DNA of 9,306 nucleotides from assembly GCA_947178115.1 (NCBI GenBank), contig CAMWXF010000047.1, forward strand, positions 1 through 9,306, written 5' to 3'. Shown here piece after piece: positions 7,391-9,306 of this stretch (positions within the stretch are counted from its first letter, which is position 1; each line of letters begins with the position of its first letter). The notes beneath the pieces are model-generated. The model was not told where the DNA came from, did no database searches, and was given only the letters and a program-made list of their open reading frames with translations. A program made the position numbers and the translations under genes. This stretch comes from an uncultured Lachnospiraceae bacterium. GTDB taxonomy: Bacteria; Bacillota; Clostridia; Lachnospirales; Lachnospiraceae.

Positions 7391-7436
7391 GCCTGATGTG
7401 CGAATGCACAGTTCGTTGATTACTCATGTTGAACTT

Positions 7437-7465
7437 ATCATACAGCATGAATGAGAAAAAGTCAA
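7437..7465 (-). promoter_or_regulatory. Sigma-A-type promoter of the Uma2 gene
   Basis: On the - strand TTGACT (7465-7460) and TATGAT (7442-7437) are separated by exactly 17 bases, each one base from consensus. Transcription would begin near 7430, leaving a leader of about 125 nt before the Uma2 ATG. It lies between the asnA stop and Uma2, so Uma2 can be expressed independently of asnA. Confidence 0.75.
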
Positions 7466-7469
7466 GCGT

Positions 7470-7500
7470 AAAAATAAATAAATATAAACGAAATATCGTT
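7470..7500 (-). terminator. Weak terminator-like hairpin after asnA
   Basis: AACGA (7487-7491) and TCGTT (7496-7500) form a 5-bp stem beginning seven bases past the asnA stop. On the - strand it is followed by a T-rich stretch down to 7470. The stem is short and low in GC, so termination may be partial and some readthrough into Uma2 is possible. Confidence 0.35.
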
Positions 7501-7506
7501 AAATTG

Positions 7507-8517
7507 TTATAACAACTGTATTCCGTTTGCCAGCGCTTCGTTTGTCACATCTTCCGGCCACAGGGAAGACTGTACCTCCCCGATGTGCGCTTTTCGCAGG
7601 AAAAACATACAGATTCGGGACTGCCCGATACCGCCGCCGATGGTGAAAGGGAGTTCCTCGTTCAGAATTGCCTTCTGGAAAGGAAGCTCGGCTCTTTCTG
7701 GGCAGCCGGCCTTGTCAAGCTGGCTAAGCAGCGAATCCTTGTCTACACGAATGCCCATGGAAGACAGCTCCAGAGCGATATCCAGTACCGGATAGTAGAC
7801 TAAGATATCGGCATTCAGCGCCCAGTCGTCATAGTCCGGTGCGCGTCCGTCGTGTTTTACGCCGGATTCCAGCAAATCGCCGATCTGCATAACGCAGACA
7901 GCGCCCTTCGCTTTGGTTATGTAATATTCCCGCTCCTTCGGCGTATATTCGGGGAACATATTTTCCAGTTCCTGTGTCGTGATAAAGAAGATGTCGTGGG
8001 GCAGGATCTCACTGATATAATCATAGCGGATCGCCATATATTTCTCGGTTTTGCGCAGCACTTTGTAGACGGCTCTGACAGTTTCTTGCAGATAATCGAT
8101 GGTGCGCTCTTCCTGGGAGATGATCTTCTCCCAGTCCCACTGATCCACGTAAATAGAGTGAATGTTGTCTGTTATCTCGTCTCTGCGGATGGCGCTCATA
8201 TCCGTGTAGAGCCCCTCACCATGTGTAAAACCGTATCTTTGCAGCGCCATGCGCTTCCACTTCGCAAGGGAGTGAACGATTTCTGCCTGTGCCTCGTTCT
8301 GTTCTTTGATGCCGAAGGACACCGGACGCTCCACGCCGTTTAAGTTATCGTTCAGACCGGAAGCCGGGTCCACGAAAAGCGGCGCGGATACGCGCAGCAG
8401 GTGCAGTTCTTCCGCTAACAGCACCTGAAAAAAGTCTTTGACGGTCTTGATGCCGATCTGCGTGTCGTGCAGATTCAGCGCGGACTTGTAATCTTTGGGA
8501 ATCATTAAGTTATCCAT
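7507..8517 (-). CDS. asnA: Aspartate-ammonia ligase (ammonia-dependent asparagine synthetase A)
   Basis: 336 residues, close to the 330 of E. coli AsnA. It makes L-asparagine from aspartate, ammonia and ATP in the cytoplasm through an aspartyl-adenylate, using a class II aminoacyl-tRNA-synthetase-like fold. Diagnostic segments: the N-terminal QIGIKTVKDFFQ (20-31), RVSAPLFVD (42-50), LNDNLNGVERPVSF (55-68), EGLYTDMSAIRRDE (101-114), SIYVDQWDWE (121-130), the substrate-contact region KHDGRAPDYDDW (221-232), and the class II motif-3-like IGGGIGQSR (293-301). All core motifs are intact and full length. GAGG at 8524-8527 (- strand) precedes the ATG by six bases. It is transcribed away from the structured repeat region at 8634-9128. 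No T-box is visible upstream, so tRNA-Asn control is not supported by the sequence. Uma2 follows in the same direction 202 bp further on. Confidence 0.97.
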   Translation of the reverse strand: MDNLMIPKDYKSALNLHDTQIGIKTVKDFFQVLLAEELHLLRVSAPLFVDPASGLNDNLNGVERPVSFGIKEQNEAQAEIVHSLAKWKRMALQRYGFTHGEGLYTDMSAIRRDEITDNIHSIYVDQWDWEKIISQEERTIDYLQETVRAVYKVLRKTEKYMAIRYDYISEILPHDIFFITTQELENMFPEYTPKEREYYITKAKGAVCVMQIGDLLESGVKHDGRAPDYDDWALNADILVYYPVLDIALELSSMGIRVDKDSLLSQLDKAGCPERAELPFQKAILNEELPFTIGGGIGQSRICMFFLRKAHIGEVQSSLWPEDVTNEALANGIQLL

Positions 8518-8547
8518 AGGAAACCTCGCTTTATAAAATTTACTTTT

Positions 8548-8576
8548 ATTTAACCGCGTTTTGCGGGAGAAATCAA
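8548..8576 (-). promoter_or_regulatory. Candidate asnA promoter
   Basis: On the - strand TTGATT (8576-8571) and TTAAAT (8553-8548) are 17 bases apart and would start a leader of about 25 nt before the asnA ATG. The spacer holds a small CCGC/GCGG palindrome (around 8553-8565) that could be a regulator site. The -10 is weak, and an upstream promoter reading through 8577-8640 cannot be excluded. Confidence 0.4.
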
Positions 8577-8633
8577 GAGGAATTAGCAGAATAATATGTT
8601 AATGCTTGAAGGTTATCGTTATCTAAGACGGAC

Positions 8634-8810
8634 GCTCAGAGGGAAGGCAATATCTACGGAGTCGCGCTCCCGCTCCGTAAAAAGCGTAGCAGACGCTAAA
8701 CTCGTGAGTTGCTCTGCAACTCATAACCTCGTTAAGCGCTGACCAAAGTTAATTTCGAAGAAATTTACTTTTTTTAAGGGACTCCTTAAGATATTGTCTT
8801 CCCTCTGAGC
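8634..8810 (-). repeat. Foldback element E1: 22-bp arms around a conserved 43-nt structured core
   Basis: Arms 8634-8655 and 8789-8810 (starting GCTCAGAGGG, ending CCCTCTGAGC) pair over 22 bases with one G-T wobble. Inside lie several hairpins: TACGGAG/CTCCGTA (8654-8678 region), AAAGT plus AATTTC with partners (8745-8771), TTAAGG/CCTTAA (8774-8789), and the core at 8695-8737. Read on the - strand, the core has a 10-bp outer stem (8737-8728 with 8704-8695) containing a T-T mismatch and a tandem G-A/A-G pair, a 4-nt GTTA bulge (8727-8724), an 8-bp apical stem (8723-8716 with 8712-8705) and a 3-nt loop. The same architecture recurs in element E2 in the opposite orientation. It lies upstream of asnA. 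No coding sequence is supported. It could be a structured RNA, a transposon-derived palindrome or a REP-like repeat. Confidence 0.7.
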
Positions 8811-8951
8811 TGGGTATCGGAGAGGTACCATTTGAATGTAATATAAGGCTTCCCTCTGAGCTGGGTATTAAAGAGGTACTGTTTGAATGTTATATAAGGC
8901 TTCCTTATGAACCGGGTATGGGAGAAGTATTGTTCAAAGTCGGTGTCATTT
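8799..8951. repeat. Three tandem 51-bp repeats
   Basis: Units start at 8799, 8850 and 8901. Units 1 and 2 are nearly identical, sharing TTCCCTCTGAGCTGGGTAT, AGAGGTAC, TTTGAATGT and ATATAAGG. Unit 3 (TTCCTTATGAACCGGGTATG onwards) is diverged. The first bases of unit 1 also serve as the right arm of foldback element E1. Because 51 is a multiple of three, a 71-residue - strand frame (9001 to 8786) stays open and shows a 17-residue repeat (KPYITFK-x-YL...TQLRG). That frame has no ribosome site and starts inside the arm of E2, so it is not called as a gene. Confidence 0.85.
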
Positions 8952-8976
8952 AAGTTAAGAATATATTCGATACACA

Positions 8977-9128
8977 GCGTCGGATAGTATACGGTAGTCA
9001 TAAGGACCGTTGGAAAACGCCGGCACTTAGCGAGGTTTAAAGTTGCGAAGCAACTTTCGAGCTTAGTACCGTTGCGTTTGGAACCGAGCGGAAGCGCGTC
9101 CTTAGGACTACCGTATACTGTCCGGCGC
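8977..9128 (+). repeat. Foldback element E2: 31-bp closing stem around the second copy of the structured core
   Basis: 8977-9007 pairs with 9098-9128 over 31 positions, with one A-G mismatch (9000/9105) and two T-G wobbles. Further in, AAACGC (9015-9020) pairs with GCGTTT (9074-9079), CGG with CCG (9021-9023, 9069-9071), then the core at 9025-9067: outer stem 9025-9034 with 9058-9067, GTTT bulge 9035-9038, apical stem 9039-9046 with 9050-9057, GAA loop. A small GCG/CGC hairpin (9088-9097) makes a third branch. Almost the whole 152 nt can be drawn as one folded molecule. The core matches E1 in length (43 nt) and architecture. It lies immediately downstream of the tandem repeats and 77 bp before the promoter at the right edge. 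A structured RNA or a mobile palindromic repeat are both possible. Confidence 0.72.
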
Positions 9129-9181
9129 GTCCGGGTTAATGGAAAGGTATTGTAATTAAGCAGTTACGTAAAAAGTAAATA

Positions 9182-9196
9182 CGAAACAAATGTTCG
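9182..9196 (+). promoter_or_regulatory. Imperfect LexA/SOS-box-like site
   Basis: ACAAATGTTCG at 9186-9196 matches the right half and centre of the Gram-positive SOS box (CGAAC-4N-GTTCG), with a degenerate left half (AAAC instead of GAAC). It shares ACAAAYGTTC with the better site at 9242-9257. It sits ten bases upstream of the -35 box. Confidence 0.4.
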
Positions 9197-9205
9197 AAAA
9201 AATGC

Positions 9206-9234
9206 TTGCCTTATAGAAGTGAGTATGATATGAT
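9206..9234 (+). promoter_or_regulatory. Sigma-A-type promoter for a gene at or beyond the right edge
   Basis: TTGCCT (9206-9211) and TATGAT (9229-9234) are separated by 17 bases. Transcription would start near 9241, inside the SOS-box-like palindrome. AGGAAAAGGA at 9281-9290 could be the ribosome site, and an ATG stands at 9303-9305, the last complete codon of the window. The product cannot be judged from the sequence present. Confidence 0.65.
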
Positions 9235-9241
9235 ACACATA

Positions 9242-9257
9242 CAGAACAAACGTTCTG
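9242..9257 (+). promoter_or_regulatory. LexA/SOS-box-like operator at the transcription start
   Basis: CAGAAC and GTTCTG form a perfect 6-bp inverted repeat around AAAC. The inner GAAC-AAAC-GTTC agrees with the Bacillus/Clostridium LexA consensus GAACRNRYGTTY. It overlaps the predicted transcription start of the promoter at 9206-9234, a normal position for repression. A second, weaker copy lies 60 bp upstream, so the downstream gene is probably a DNA-damage gene or lexA itself (inference). Confidence 0.55.
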
Positions 9258-9306
9258 CACATATGGGATGATCTGTTATTAGGAAAAGGAATTGATTAGG
9301 GGATGG

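Noticed and set aside
8518..8810. T-box riboswitch upstream of asnA
   Set aside because: No TGGNACCGCG-type T-box sequence is visible on the - strand, and the region is accounted for by the E1 foldback and a simple promoter candidate.
8799..8951. CRISPR array
   Set aside because: The three units are contiguous 51-bp tandem repeats with no unique spacers, and there are no cas genes in the window.
8786..9001. 71-residue - strand open frame with 17-residue repeats
   Set aside because: No ribosome site, the start codon lies inside the E2 arm, and the frame is explained by the 51-bp tandem repeats being a multiple of three. Kept as an observation, not a gene.
9025..9067. Classical kink-turn in the E1/E2 core
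   Set aside because: Tandem G-A pairs and a bulge are present, but the bulge is on the 3' side of the GA on its strand and has four bases, opposite to kink-turn polarity.

Overview
The window looks like chromosomal DNA of an anaerobic Firmicute, most likely a gut Lachnospiraceae/Clostridia relative. This is inferred from strong AGGAGG-type ribosome sites, AT-rich spacers around moderate-GC genes, and the style of the proteins (clostridial GH36 alpha-galactosidase, GPH sugar symporter, AsnA). No species-level marker is visible.

Positions 1-6383 read on the + strand. The window opens with the last codons of a YczE/YitT-like membrane protein and its intrinsic terminator. A four-gene cluster follows: a TetR/AcrR regulator with a large palindromic operator just upstream, an uncharacterised protein that resembles a GT-B glycosyltransferase, an MelB-like GPH symporter, and a cytoplasmic GH36 alpha-galactosidase. 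The likely logic is substrate-controlled uptake of an alpha-galactoside by the symporter and intracellular hydrolysis by the GH36 enzyme. The role of the GT-B-like protein is the open question.

Positions 6384-6728 separate convergent transcription units. They hold a short palindromic terminator-like hairpin and a 255-bp element built as one long imperfect inverted repeat with a perfect internal hairpin, probably a dispersed intergenic repeat.

On the - strand come asnA (ammonia-dependent asparagine synthetase, 8517 to 7507) and then a Uma2-family PD-(D/E)XK nuclease-fold gene (7304 to 6729). The Uma2 gene has its own near-consensus promoter and a leader of about 125 nt with three copies of one 9-12 nt segment that can form two mutually exclusive hairpins, the last copy next to the ribosome site.

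Positions 8518-9306 hold no convincing gene but are densely structured. Two large foldback elements (8634-8810 and 8977-9128) lie in opposite orientation and share a 43-nt core. All four stem differences between the two cores are compensated, while a U-U mismatch, a tandem G-A pair motif and a 4-nt bulge are kept. Between them lie three tandem 51-bp repeats. The right edge carries a consensus-like promoter flanked by two LexA/SOS-box-like palindromes, probably driving a gene that starts at or beyond the window end. The covarying paired cores are the strongest candidate here for an undescribed structured RNA or repeat family.
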